64,000 nucleotides of DNA, taken from Flavobacteriales bacterium UBA6772. Its GTDB lineage: Bacteria > Bacteroidota > Bacteroidia > Flavobacteriales > Flavobacteriaceae. Positions 34,988 through 44,365 of this stretch are shown here, in pieces. Made by a program: the position numbers and the translations under genes. Within the stretch, counting starts at the first letter, position 1, and each line of letters begins with the position of its first letter. Location: contig CAJIYW010000006.1 of NCBI GenBank assembly GCA_905181765.1, positions 124,001-188,000 on the forward strand, written 5' to 3'. The notes beneath the pieces are model-generated. The model did no database searches and was not told where the DNA came from. It worked only from the letters and a program-made list of their open reading frames with translations.

Positions 34988-37831
34988 ATGAATACAAATT
35001 CGTTTCAACGCAGACATATTGGCCCTAATAATGTAGAGCAAGCAAAAATGCTAGCAACTATTAACGCCAAAAATTTAGAACAATTAATTGATGAAACTGT
35101 TCCAGATAATATTCTTCTAAGAAGTCCTTTAGACTTAGAACCTGCTATGAGTGAATATGAGTATTTAGGACACATAAAAGAACTTTCAGAAAAAAACAAA
35201 GTATTTAAAAGTTACATAGGTTTAGGGTATAATGAGGCTATTACACCAAGCGTAATTCAGCGTAATATTTTAGAAAACCCAGGGTGGTACACAGCTTACA
35301 CACCTTATCAAGCAGAAATTGCACAAGGTAGATTAGAAGCGTTGTTAAATTACCAAACAATGATTTGTGATTTAACTGGAATGGAATTGGCAAATGCGTC
35401 TTTATTAGATGAGGCTACAGCTGCTGCAGAAGCAATGACGTTGCTATATGATGTTAGAGAGCGCGCTAAGAAAAAAGCAGGTGCTCATAAGTTCTTTGTT
35501 TCTAAAGAAATTTTACCACAAACATTATCTCTTTTACAAACACGTTCTACTCCTATTGGTATTGAGTTAGTTATTGGAAATCATGAAGACTTTGACTTTT
35601 CAGACGATTTTTTCGGCGCAATTTTGCAATATCCAGGAAAATTAGGACAAGTATTCGATTATGAAAATTTTGTAGCAAAAGCGAATGGAAACAATATAAA
35701 GGTTGCTGTTGCAGCCGATATCCTATCCTTAGTAAAATTAAAAGCACCAGGCGAATTTGGAGCTTCGGTAGTCGTTGGTACTACACAACGTTTTGGAATT
35801 CCTTTAGGATATGGTGGCCCACATGCGGCCTTCTTTGCAACTAAAGAAGCTTACAAAAGAAGTATTCCAGGAAGAATAATTGGTGTTACTAAAGACTTAA
35901 ACGGAAAACGCGCTTTGAGAATGGCGTTGCAAACCAGAGAGCAACATATTAAAAGAGAAAGAGCTACTTCTAACATTTGTACAGCTCAAGTTTTACTAGC
36001 TGTTATGGCCGGAATGTATAGTGTTTTTCATGGTAAAAACGGAATTCAATTTATTGCAGATTCAGTGCACCATAAAACCATCACACTAGCCAATACTTTA
36101 AGTACTATAGGAATTGAACAAACCAACACTTCATATTTTGATACTATTTCAGTGAAAGCTGATTCTCAAAAAATAAAAGCTATTGCTGAAGCAAATAAAA
36201 TAAACTTCAACTATATAGATGATAGAACTTTATCTATCTCAATCAATGAAACTGTTGGTTTAAAAGAATTAAATGCTATTATTGCCGTTTTTACAGAAGC
36301 TTTAAATTTAAATACCACATCCATTTCTGCTATTATTGAAGGCAATGCAATTCCGGAAAACGCGCAAAGAAACACTTCTTTTTTAGAGAATAAAATTTTT
36401 AACACGTATCAATCTGAAACAGACATGATGCGTTATATTAAAAAACTAGAGCGTAAAGATTTAGCCTTAAACCATTCGATGATTTCCTTAGGTTCTTGCA
36501 CTATGAAATTGAATGCAGCATCAGAAATGTTGCCTTTAAGTAACCCTCAATGGGGAAATATTCACCCTTTTGCGCCATTAGACCAAGCGAAAGGATATCA
36601 TGCAGTTTTACAAAAATTAGAACATCAATTAAATATTGTTACTGGTTTTGCTGGTACTTCTTTACAGCCAAATTCTGGCGCACAAGGAGAGTTTGCCGGT
36701 TTAATGACTATTAGAGCTTATCATTTATCAAATAACGATGCACATAGAAATATTTGTATTATTCCTGCATCAGCCCATGGCACAAATCCAGCTTCTGCGG
36801 TAATGGCAGGTATGAAGGTTGTAGTTACTAAAACTGCAGAAAACGGAAATATAGATGTGGATGATTTACGAGAAAAAGTAGCATTACACTCAGAAAACTT
36901 AGCAGCTTTAATGGTAACGTACCCATCTACTCATGGAGTTTTTGAGAGTGAAATTCAAAATATCACCAAACTTATTCATGATAATGGTGGACAGGTTTAT
37001 ATGGATGGCGCAAATATGAATGCACAAGTAGGTATAACAAATCCTGCAACTATTGGCGCAGATGTTTGTCACTTAAACTTACACAAAACATTTGCAATTC
37101 CTCACGGTGGCGGTGGTCCTGGAGTTGGCCCTATTTGTGTTGCGCCGCAATTAGTTCCTTTTTTACCTTCAAATCCTATTATTAAAACAGGTGGTGAAGA
37201 TGCAATTACTGCAATCTCTGCAGCACCTTGGGGCTCTGCTTTAGCTTGTTTAATTTCTTACGGATACATTACAATGTTAGGCTCTAAAGGGTTGACAGAC
37301 TCAACAAAAATGGCAATTTTAAATGCAAATTATATCAAAGAGCGTTTAGACGGTTATTACCCAACTTTATATACAGGAGAAAAAGGGCGTGCAGCGCACG
37401 AAATGATTATCGATTGTAGGGATTTCAAAAACAACGGAATTGAAGTTGTAGACATAGCAAAACGTTTAATGGATTATGGTTTTCACGCACCAACAGTTTC
37501 TTTTCCGGTTGGAGGCACTATGATGATTGAACCTACAGAGTCTGAAAGTATTGCTGAACTAGATCGCTTTTGTGATGCCATGATTTCTATTCGTGAAGAA
37601 ATTAAAAACGCCACGAAAGATGATGAAAACAATCCGCTTAAAAATGCTCCACATACACAAGAAATGCTAACTAGTGATGATTGGACATTGCCTTACACCA
37701 GAAAACAAGCTGCTTTTCCTTTAGCATATATTGCAGAAAATAAATTTTGGCCAACGGTTAGAAGAGTCGATGACGCTTATGGTGACAGAAACTTAATTTG
37801 CTCTTGCAGCCCAATTGAAGATTACATGTAG
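34988..37831 (+). CDS. gcvP: Glycine dehydrogenase (decarboxylating), P-protein
   Basis: A 947-residue PLP enzyme, the P-protein of the glycine cleavage system. It decarboxylates glycine and passes the aminomethyl group to lipoylated H-protein. It is the full-length single-chain form: the N-terminal half starts FQRRHIGPNNVEQAKML, and the C-terminal half has the PLP lysine in NLHKTFAIPHGGGGPGVGP (about residue 700). HPFAPLDQAKGYHAV and STHGVFES are other conserved stretches. The gcvT and gcvH genes are elsewhere. The gene ends at an imperfect terminator hairpin. Confidence 0.97.
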   Translation: MNTNSFQRRHIGPNNVEQAKMLATINAKNLEQLIDETVPDNILLRSPLDLEPAMSEYEYLGHIKELSEKNKVFKSYIGLGYNEAITPSVIQRNILENPGWYTAYTPYQAEIAQGRLEALLNYQTMICDLTGMELANASLLDEATAAAEAMTLLYDVRERAKKKAGAHKFFVSKEILPQTLSLLQTRSTPIGIELVIGNHEDFDFSDDFFGAILQYPGKLGQVFDYENFVAKANGNNIKVAVAADILSLVKLKAPGEFGASVVVGTTQRFGIPLGYGGPHAAFFATKEAYKRSIPGRIIGVTKDLNGKRALRMALQTREQHIKRERATSNICTAQVLLAVMAGMYSVFHGKNGIQFIADSVHHKTITLANTLSTIGIEQTNTSYFDTISVKADSQKIKAIAEANKINFNYIDDRTLSISINETVGLKELNAIIAVFTEALNLNTTSISAIIEGNAIPENAQRNTSFLENKIFNTYQSETDMMRYIKKLERKDLALNHSMISLGSCTMKLNAASEMLPLSNPQWGNIHPFAPLDQAKGYHAVLQKLEHQLNIVTGFAGTSLQPNSGAQGEFAGLMTIRAYHLSNNDAHRNICIIPASAHGTNPASAVMAGMKVVVTKTAENGNIDVDDLREKVALHSENLAALMVTYPSTHGVFESEIQNITKLIHDNGGQVYMDGANMNAQVGITNPATIGADVCHLNLHKTFAIPHGGGGPGVGPICVAPQLVPFLPSNPIIKTGGEDAITAISAAPWGSALACLISYGYITMLGSKGLTDSTKMAILNANYIKERLDGYYPTLYTGEKGRAAHEMIIDCRDFKNNGIEVVDIAKRLMDYGFHAPTVSFPVGGTMMIEPTESESIAELDRFCDAMISIREEIKNATKDDENNPLKNAPHTQEMLTSDDWTLPYTRKQAAFPLAYIAENKFWPTVRRVDDAYGDRNLICSCSPIEDYM

Positions 37832-37856
37832 CCCAATATTGCTCTGTTTAAAAATT

Positions 37857-37905
37857 AAAACCGCTACCAAAAGCTGATCTTATCTCAGAATTTGATAACG
37901 GTTTT
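37857..37905. terminator. gcvP terminator, imperfect
   Basis: Arms 37857-37871 and 37891-37905 pair with two mismatches (AAAACCG...CGGTTTT), with a small CTGA/TCAG inner hairpin and a T-run. It lies between convergent gcvP and the DUF2721 gene. Confidence 0.75.
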
Positions 37906-37936
37906 TTTTTATTTTTATAATTTCACTAAAAGTGAA

Positions 37937-38344
37937 CTATTTTTTTTCTAAATGCTCTTCAATGTCCGCAATATGGTATTGCAATGCCTGTGCAGAAATC
38001 TGTATTTCTTTTATTAGTAATGCCAAAGAAATAATGAGTAAAATAAGTGCGAAACCAAATAAGTAAACGGCTATCATTTGTTGTTTTACATAAATTAAAA
38101 ACATAGTTAATACACAAAAAAGCAAACTAGAAATTCCGAAAATCTGCATCCACCTTGTTAAGTTTAGACGCAATTTTAAATTTTTAATTTGCCTTAAAAG
38201 TGATGTTTGTTTTTTCTGTAAATAAATATCGTGTAAATTTCTAATTACAGCTGCATATGCCAAAAAACGATTGGTATAGGCAAGCATTATCAATGAAATT
38301 GCAGAAAATAAAAGTGCTGGTGTTGTAAGTGTGAGTTGCTCCAT
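37937..38344 (-). CDS. DUF2721 family membrane protein
   Basis: A 135-residue membrane protein of the DUF2721 family. It has three hydrophobic segments (ALLFSAISLIMLAY near residue 9, IFGISSLLFCVLTMFLIYV near 74, AVYLFGFALILLIISLALL near 98). A basic cytoplasmic loop (QKKQTSLLRQIKNLKLRLNLTR) lies between the first two. The function of the family is unknown. An upstream TTG would add four residues, but ATG at 38344 is preferred. The gene is divergent from the M15 peptidase gene with 71 bases between start codons. Confidence 0.78.
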   Translation of the reverse strand: MEQLTLTTPALLFSAISLIMLAYTNRFLAYAAVIRNLHDIYLQKKQTSLLRQIKNLKLRLNLTRWMQIFGISSLLFCVLTMFLIYVKQQMIAVYLFGFALILLIISLALLIKEIQISAQALQYHIADIEEHLEKK

Positions 38345-38402
38345 AATAGAGAACAAAATTAATTAATATTTTCTACATTAAATATATAATTTAAATTTTC
38401 TG

Positions 38403-38410
38403 TATTTTTG
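38403..38410 (+). promoter_or_regulatory. -7 element at a possible leaderless start (M15 peptidase gene)
   Basis: TATTTTTG ends 5 bases before the ATG at 38416, which places the expected transcription start at the start codon. Confidence 0.42.
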
Positions 38411-38415
38411 AATGT

Positions 38416-39090
38416 ATGAAAAAGATAATCTACCTGATAATAGTTCTTTTTAGTTTTATTTTGAATGCTCAAAAACTACCCAAAAAATTTGTTTACCTTG
38501 AAGATATTGCCCCCTCTATAAGAATAGAACTGCGTTATTTTTCGAATAACAATTTTATAGGAAAACCGATAGATGGTTATAACAGTAACTCTTTAATCAT
38601 AACACGAGAAACCGCTAAATCTTTAAAAAAAATTCAACAAGAATTATTACAGAAAGAATTGAGTCTAAAAATATTCGATGGGTACAGACCACAACAGGCG
38701 GTAGATCATTTTGTAAGGTGGGCAAAGGTTTTGAAGGACACCTTGATGAAAGCCCAATATTACCCAAAAGTTAAAAAAAACAGCCTTTTTGAATATGGTT
38801 ATATCGCTGCAAAATCAGGACATTCTAGAGGAAGCACCATAGATTTAACAATTATAAACATAAAAACAGACCAAGCTTTAGATATGGGAAGTGCCTATGA
38901 TTTTTTTGGAATACAATCTCATCCTTTGTATCAGAATATCTCAAAAAAACAAAAACAAAATAGAATGCTTTTGCGCGAAATAATGCTAAACAATGGTTTT
39001 AAGCCTTATGAAAATGAATGGTGGCATTTCACACTAAAAAAAGAACCTTTTCCAAATACCTATTTTAAGTTTCCAATAAGTAAAAATTAA
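38416..39090 (+). CDS. D-alanyl-D-alanine dipeptidase, M15D (VanX/DdpX-like)
   Basis: A 224-residue zinc peptidase with a Sec signal peptide (residues 1-18, ending LNAQ). The M15D zinc motif SGHSRGSTIDLTI (usual SxHxxGxAxD) is near residue 137, and the second motif ENEWWHFT near 198 supplies the catalytic Glu and the third ligand His. SLKIFDGYRPQQAV near 88 carries the conserved arginine. It would cleave D-Ala-D-Ala dipeptides released from the cell wall, for recycling in the periplasm. No van resistance genes are nearby, so a resistance role is not suggested. Confidence 0.92.
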   Translation: MKKIIYLIIVLFSFILNAQKLPKKFVYLEDIAPSIRIELRYFSNNNFIGKPIDGYNSNSLIITRETAKSLKKIQQELLQKELSLKIFDGYRPQQAVDHFVRWAKVLKDTLMKAQYYPKVKKNSLFEYGYIAAKSGHSRGSTIDLTIINIKTDQALDMGSAYDFFGIQSHPLYQNISKKQKQNRMLLREIMLNNGFKPYENEWWHFTLKKEPFPNTYFKFPISKN

Positions 39091-39123
39091 CAAATTCTTT
39101 AGGCTATCATTTTAAATCAGCAC

Positions 39124-39131
39124 TATATTTG
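39124..39131 (+). promoter_or_regulatory. -7 element for the secreted hypothetical gene
   Basis: TATATTTG, 27 bases before the start at 39159. Confidence 0.45.
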
Positions 39132-39158
39132 CTTTAAATTATTAGTAATTTATTCTCA

Positions 39159-39830
39159 ATGAAACAAACTATTCAAATATTTACTTTTGTATACTTTCTA
39201 TTAACTTCAAGCACGCTTGTTGCACAGTTAGACAAAAGTAATGGAGCCAATGATAAAGTCAAGATAAAGGCATTTGTATTAAATAACAATAAAATAGCAG
39301 AACAACCGACATCTGTTACCTTAAACGGGACTGATGGGTTTAAAAAAGCCTATGACAAGGAACAAGAAAAGTTAAAAGAACAACAAAAAGAAGAGCAATT
39401 AAATAAAAAAGGTATTATTTCAAGAAAGGAGATAAATGAAGCTCGTTTTTTAAAGGAATTTAAAAAAATAAATGGCCAATATATTTATCCTGTAATAGAT
39501 CAAGATTTAGGTAGTTTTAGAACAAACTCTAGCAGTGTTAATATCATTTGTAGAGATTTTCAGTATCCAGACGGAGATAGAGTTACAATTATGATAAATA
39601 ATATACCTGTTATTACTAACATTGTTCTAAAACAACAATATCAAAGTTTTACACTCCCTCTAGAAATAGGTATAAATAAAATCTCTTTTGTGGCATTGAA
39701 CCAAGGTACTTCTGGTCCAAATACTGCAGCGTTTAAAGTGTATAATGATGCAGGTATGTTACTTTCCTCAAATGAATGGAATTTAGCTACGGATGCAAAG
39801 GCTACTCTAGTTATAGCAAAAGACAAATAA
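39159..39830 (+). CDS. Secreted protein of unknown function
   Basis: A 223-residue exported protein with a Sec signal peptide (residues 1-23, ending LVAQ). Residues 60-100 are charged and lysine/glutamate-rich (DKEQEKLKEQQKEEQLNKKG), likely a helical linker. The C-terminal half is strand-rich (NIICRDFQYPDGDRVTIMINN, FTLPLEIGINKISFVALNQG) and resembles an immunoglobulin-like beta-sandwich. I cannot assign a family or role. It has its own -7 element and is not closely spaced to neighbours. Confidence 0.65.
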   Translation: MKQTIQIFTFVYFLLTSSTLVAQLDKSNGANDKVKIKAFVLNNNKIAEQPTSVTLNGTDGFKKAYDKEQEKLKEQQKEEQLNKKGIISRKEINEARFLKEFKKINGQYIYPVIDQDLGSFRTNSSSVNIICRDFQYPDGDRVTIMINNIPVITNIVLKQQYQSFTLPLEIGINKISFVALNQGTSGPNTAAFKVYNDAGMLLSSNEWNLATDAKATLVIAKDK

Positions 39831-39895
39831 ATAGGTTACGAAAACGTTTAAGTTAAATGTCTAAAATCATTTTTTTTTATTCTATTTAAAACAAC

Positions 39896-39903
39896 TATTT
39901 TTG
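39896..39903 (+). promoter_or_regulatory. -7 element for the pdhA-pdhC operon
   Basis: TATTTTTG, 56 bases before the pdhA start codon. Confidence 0.45.
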
Positions 39904-39959
39904 TCTTGAGATTGGTAAAAATATCAAGAAAATAAAACAAATAAACAATTATCATTAGA

Positions 39960-40949
39960 ATGAAAAAAATAACTAAACAAACCTATCTAGATTGGTATAA
40001 AAACATGTTTTTCTGGCGTAAGTTCGAAGACAAACTCGCCTCTGTTTATATCCAACAAAAAGTAAGGGGTTTCTTGCATTTATACAATGGTCAAGAAGCT
40101 ATTTTAGCTGGTGCATTGCATGCAATGGATTTATCTAAAGATAAAATGATTACTGCTTACAGAAATCATGTTCAACCAATTGGTATGGGAGAAGATCCTA
40201 AAAAGGTGATGGCAGAGTTGTATGGTAAAGTAACAGGAACCTCTAAAGGGATGGGTGGTTCTATGCATATTTTTTCTAAAGAATTTCGTTTTTACGGAGG
40301 GCATGGAATCGTAGGTGGACAGATACCTTTAGGAGCAGGTCTTGCATTTGCAGATAAGTATAATGGTAGCGATGCCGTTACATTAACTTGTTTTGGAGAC
40401 GGTGCAGCAAGACAAGGTTCTTTGCATGAAGCTTTTAATATGGCAATGTTATGGAAGCTACCAGTAGTTTTTATTGTAGAAAATAACGGATATGCTATGG
40501 GAACTTCTGTTGATAGAACAGCAAACCATACAGATATCTGGAAGTTAGGTTTAGGATACGAGATGCCCTGTGGACCTGTTGATGCGATGAATCCGATTAA
40601 AGTAGCAGAAGCAGTAGATGAAGCGATAGAAAGAGCAAGACGAGGTGATGGGCCAACATTCTTAGAAATGAAAACATATAGATATAGAGGACACTCTATG
40701 TCTGATGCACAACATTACAGAACAAAAGACGAAGTAGAGGAGTACAAAAAAATAGATCCTATTACACAAATAAAGGATATTATTTTAGAAAAAAATTACG
40801 CTACTCAAGAAGAATTATCAGCAATTGATAAAGAGGTAAAAGCTATGGTGAACGAATGTGAAAAATTTGCAGAAGATTCTCCGTATCCAGAAACTCAACA
40901 AATGTATGATATGGTATATGAACAAAAAGATTATCCTTTTATAAGTTAA
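39960..40949 (+). CDS. pdhA: Pyruvate dehydrogenase E1 component, alpha subunit
   Basis: A 329-residue thiamine-diphosphate-binding subunit that, with E1 beta, decarboxylates pyruvate and acetylates lipoyl groups on E2. The ThDP motif GDGAARQGSLHEAFNMAMLW runs to VENNGYAMGTS (residues ~140-180). The phosphorylation-loop-like region YRYRGHSMSDAQHYR is near 240, and GGSMHIFSKEFRFYGGHGIVG near 99 is typical. It lies 3 bases before pdhC, so the two are one operon. The beta subunit gene is not here. Confidence 0.96.
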   Translation: MKKITKQTYLDWYKNMFFWRKFEDKLASVYIQQKVRGFLHLYNGQEAILAGALHAMDLSKDKMITAYRNHVQPIGMGEDPKKVMAELYGKVTGTSKGMGGSMHIFSKEFRFYGGHGIVGGQIPLGAGLAFADKYNGSDAVTLTCFGDGAARQGSLHEAFNMAMLWKLPVVFIVENNGYAMGTSVDRTANHTDIWKLGLGYEMPCGPVDAMNPIKVAEAVDEAIERARRGDGPTFLEMKTYRYRGHSMSDAQHYRTKDEVEEYKKIDPITQIKDIILEKNYATQEELSAIDKEVKAMVNECEKFAEDSPYPETQQMYDMVYEQKDYPFIS

Positions 40950-40952
40950 ATT

Positions 40953-42592
40953 ATGGCTACAGTTGTAAATATGCCCCGTTTAAGTGACACCATGGAAGAA
41001 GGTGTTGTTGCGCAATGGTTAAAGAAAGTTGGAGATAAAATAGAAGAAGGTGATATTTTAGCGAAATTGAAACCGATAAGGCTACAATGGAATTTGAATC
41101 TTTTCACGAAGGTGTCTTATTACATATCGGCGTGCAAGAAGGTGAAACTTCTCCCGTTGATAAATTATTAGCAATTATTGGTGAAGAAGGTGAAGATATT
41201 TCTGGACTTTTAAGTGGAGAAAACTCTTCTCAAGAAAAAGTAGAAGAAAAAATAGTAACCTCTGAAGAAATAAAAGAAGATATATCTTCTGATAATTCTT
41301 CTTCTGAAGCTACTGTAATTCCTGATGGAGTGCAGGTAATAACGATGCCTCGTTTAAGCGATACAATGACAGATGGTACTGTTGCCTCTTGGTTAAAAAA
41401 AGAAGGAGATACAGTTGAAGAAGGAGATATTCTAGCTGAAATTGAGACAGATAAAGCTACAATGGAATTTGAATGTTTCTACGAAGGAACCATCTTATAC
41501 ATTGGAGTTCAAGAAGGTGAAACTGCACCTGTAGATAGCTTGCTAACTATTATTGGCCCTGCAGGAACGAATGTTTCCGCAATTATTGCTGGTGGAGTTG
41601 CAACTGCTGTTACTAGTTCTGTTGCAAATTCAACGGAAACAGAAATTGAAAAGAAAGAAGATAAGGTGGAAGCTACAAAAGCACCTGATGTTCACACAAC
41701 TATGAATAATTCTGGTGGACGTATTTTTGCCTCTCCACTAGCAAAGAAAATTGCGGCAGATAAAGGAATAAACTTAGCTAATGTTGCTGGTTCTGGTGAA
41801 AACGGAAGAATCATTAAAAAGGATGTAGAAAATTATATACCTGCTGCAAAACCAACTGAAGCTGCCGTTTCGTCTGTTGCTCCTGTTGTTAGTTTTACTA
41901 CTGAAGGCGAAGAAAAATCTGAAGAAATTAAGAATTCTCAGATGCGTAAAGCGATTGCAAAATCTTTAGGTTCTTCTAAATTCTCTGCTCCAGATTTCAG
42001 TTTAAATATTGAAGTTCATATGGACAGTGCAATGGCTTCTAGAAAAACTATAAATTCAATTCCAGATACAAAAGTATCTTTCAATGATATGGTTGTTAAG
42101 GCTTGTGCAATGGCTTTGCAAAAACACCCACAAGTAAATACCTCTTGGACAGATAATAACACAATTTACCATAGCCACATACATGTAGGTGTTGCAGTTG
42201 CTGTAGATGATGGCTTACTTGTTCCTGTTGTAAAACATACAAACCATATGAGTTTGACTCAAATTGGTGCAACTGTTAGAGATTTAGCAGGTAAAGCAAG
42301 AAATAAAAAAATAAGTCCTGCAGAAATGCAAGGTAGTACCTTTACCGTTTCTAACTTAGGAATGTTTGGTATCGAAAACTTTACTTCTATAATCAATCAA
42401 CCTAATTCTGCTATATTATCTGTAGGTGCAATTGTTGAGAAACCTGTTGTTAAAAACGGACAAATTATAGTCGGTAATACTATGAAATTGACTTTAACTT
42501 GCGATCACAGAACTGTTGATGGTGCGGTTGGAGCTCAGTTTTTACAAACTTTAAAAACATTTATAGAAAACCCAGTTACAATGTTAGCTTAA
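40953..42592 (+). pseudogene. pdhC: Pyruvate dehydrogenase E2 (dihydrolipoamide acetyltransferase), frameshifted
   Basis: E2 core of the pyruvate dehydrogenase complex with two lipoyl domains. The first begins MPRLSDTMEEGVVAQWLKK, and its lipoyl-lysine motif (ETDKATMEFE) is broken: the frame stops at 41171, while the rest continues in another frame from about 41070. Restoring one base near 41061-41066 rejoins them as ILAEIETDKATMEFES. The second lipoyl domain is intact (ETDKATMEFECFYEG), followed by a peripheral-subunit-binding domain (FASPLAKKIAADKGINL) and the catalytic domain with DHRTVDGAVG. An acetyltransferase with one damaged lipoyl domain may still work, but sequence error is likelier. 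Confidence 0.9.
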
Positions 42593-42614
42593 GTTTTATA
42601 AAACTATATTTTAT

Positions 42615-42654
42615 AAAAAAGCTCACTCCCGAAATTTCGGAAGCGAGCTTTTTT
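42615..42654 (+). terminator. pdhC terminator
   Basis: Arms 42615-42624 and 42645-42654 (AAAAAAGCTC/GAGCTTTTTT), with an inner palindrome CCGAAATTTCGG (42629-42640). It ends 16 bases before the GNAT gene. Confidence 0.87.
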
Positions 42655-42669
42655 TATCTATTTTATTTA

Positions 42670-43356
42670 ATGAAAACATTAGAAGACAAATTAAAAAACC
42701 CTGTTTGGTACGCACTAAATGAAACACATCAAAAGTTTCATTTAGAATTTGATGGTGTTCAGTTTTATAACCCAGAAATATGTAATTTCGGTGCGTTCTC
42801 TGATGCTACAAAAACAGCAAAAGCGTTAACAGCATATGCTAAAATAGTAGATAGTTTTTTTTTAGTTTCTGAAAATGGAGTTCCTACTATAGATACGAAT
42901 ACCGTATTATTAGTAAAAAAAATTGACGGATGTCAAATGGTTTTAGAAAATTTGATAACTACTGAGATTACAGAAAATATTGTTTTACTAACTGATGAGT
43001 CTATAGATGAAATTTATGATTTAATATGGCTAGTAATGCCTGGATTTTATCGAAAAAGAGGTTTTGAAATGGGTACTTATTTTGGTATTTATAAAGACAA
43101 TAAATTAGTTTCAATTACCGGACAACGCATGCAAACTGACGACTTTGTAGAAGTAAGTGGTGTTGTTACCCACCCAAAATACACCAGAAAAGGATACGCA
43201 AAACAATTAATTGCACACACAACAAAAGAAATATTAAAAGAAAAAAAGCTTCCTATTTTACACACAAATAAAGGAAATTCTGCCATTCCTCTTTATGAAA
43301 AATTAGGATATAAATTAACAAGAGATATGAATTGGTGGTTGTTTAGAAGAAAATAA
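42670..43356 (+). CDS. GNAT family N-acetyltransferase
   Basis: A 228-residue protein with a GNAT domain in its C-terminal half. The acetyl-CoA-binding motif VVTHPKYTRKGYAKQLI (R/Q-x-x-G-x-G/A type, here RKGYAK) is near residue 165. The last strand region is ILHTNKGNSAIPLYEKLGYK near 198. The N-terminal half (residues 1-110) matches the DUF-type extension seen in flavobacterial GNAT proteins and is not a known substrate domain. Acceptor unknown. Confidence 0.86.
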   Translation: MKTLEDKLKNPVWYALNETHQKFHLEFDGVQFYNPEICNFGAFSDATKTAKALTAYAKIVDSFFLVSENGVPTIDTNTVLLVKKIDGCQMVLENLITTEITENIVLLTDESIDEIYDLIWLVMPGFYRKRGFEMGTYFGIYKDNKLVSITGQRMQTDDFVEVSGVVTHPKYTRKGYAKQLIAHTTKEILKEKKLPILHTNKGNSAIPLYEKLGYKLTRDMNWWLFRRK

Positions 43357-43386
43357 ACAATGAAGAATATATAACTCTATTATAAA

Positions 43387-43417
43387 AAAATGCCTCAAGA
43401 AATTCTCAAGGCATTTT
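43387..43417. terminator. Bidirectional terminator between GNAT and DUF6263 genes
   Basis: Arms 43387-43395 and 43409-43417 (AAAATGCCT/AGGCATTTT) with an inner AGAA/TTCT pairing. It lies between convergent genes. Confidence 0.8.
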
Positions 43418-43443
43418 AATTTAATCTACGTAATTCTTTATGG

Positions 43444-44178
43444 TTATAATTTAGAGGTTGTAGTCGTTGTAGCAATTTTCATATCCATTCCACCAGCATT
43501 TATAGCCATTTCGGAGCTTGCTGAATCTTGAATACCTGTTTCAATATCTACCACTAAATCACCTTTTATATCGCCCTCACCCATTCCAGTAACAGAACCT
43601 GTTATGTTGATGTAGACTTTACCATTCTCAATTTTAGAAACCGTATATATTGATGTAACACTCATGCCTTGTTGGCTTGCAACATCTGACCAAGAAGTTC
43701 CAACCGAAACTTTCTCGTTAGGGTAAATAACCCCTTTTGCTTGCGCTGTAATTTGATCCATAGCAGGATTTAATGGTTCTATCTTAGTTTCTAAAATTTC
43801 ACCTTTAATATTAACCTTAGAAGTAATAGTAGATTTCATCATTGGATCAAACTGCTGTTTCATCATTTTACCCATTTCATCTAAATCTTCTTCTTTCATT
43901 GAAGAATCATAACTCATAGCCATCCCACCTTGAAGCATATTCATACTAATCGATTTAATCTTCGATTCAGTAGAAAGCATATCTCCATCTTTAGAAGTTA
44001 CAATCATGTCCATAGACATTTTCATGTCTAAACCACCTTTAGCACCCATATTCTGAGACTGCTCCATTTTAACATCTAATACATCACCTTTTTTATAATT
44101 AACTCTTAACAATACAGATTCTTGTGAACTAACATTTATAGCAGTTATTAGCACAAATAAAAATAACAATTTTTTCAT
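43444..44178 (-). CDS. DUF6263 family secreted protein
   Basis: A 244-residue protein with a Sec signal peptide (residues 1-19, ending NVSSQ). It is methionine-rich and strand-rich (VNYKKGDVLDVKMEQSQ; KMSMDMIVTSKDGDMLSTESKI), like the DUF6263 family of Bacteroidetes, which looks like a long beta-structure in the periplasm. KVSVGTSWSDVASQQGMSVTS near residue 150 is typical. Its function is unknown. It has its own unit, convergent with the GNAT gene. Confidence 0.78.
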   Translation of the reverse strand: MKKLLFLFVLITAINVSSQESVLLRVNYKKGDVLDVKMEQSQNMGAKGGLDMKMSMDMIVTSKDGDMLSTESKIKSISMNMLQGGMAMSYDSSMKEEDLDEMGKMMKQQFDPMMKSTITSKVNIKGEILETKIEPLNPAMDQITAQAKGVIYPNEKVSVGTSWSDVASQQGMSVTSIYTVSKIENGKVYINITGSVTGMGEGDIKGDLVVDIETGIQDSASSEMAINAGGMDMKIATTTTTSKL

Positions 44179-44317
44179 TTTTCTTTAATTTTAATTATAT
44201 AGATTACGAAAATAATTGAACAGCTTATGATAAACTAATAAAAAATGCTAAATTTATTCTGATGGTTAAAGTTTTATAATAAATTGAATTCAATATTATA
44301 AATTTTCTAACAAAAAA

Positions 44318-44341
44318 AACGCTCGAAAGAATTCGAACGTT
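44318..44341 (-). terminator. Terminator of the second E2 gene
   Basis: Arms 44318-44327 and 44332-44341 pair with one mismatch (AACGTTCGAA against TTCGAGCGTT), loop of 4, and a T-run on the minus strand. Confidence 0.82.
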
Positions 44342-44365
44342 ATAAATACAATGTATACTGTTTTA

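Noticed and set aside
38416..39090. Vancomycin resistance VanX
   Set aside because: There are no vanH or vanA partners; the protein has a signal peptide and fits wall dipeptide recycling.
44318..44341. tRNA T-arm-like sequence TTCGAA
   Set aside because: It is one arm of a terminator hairpin with no acceptor or anticodon stem around it.
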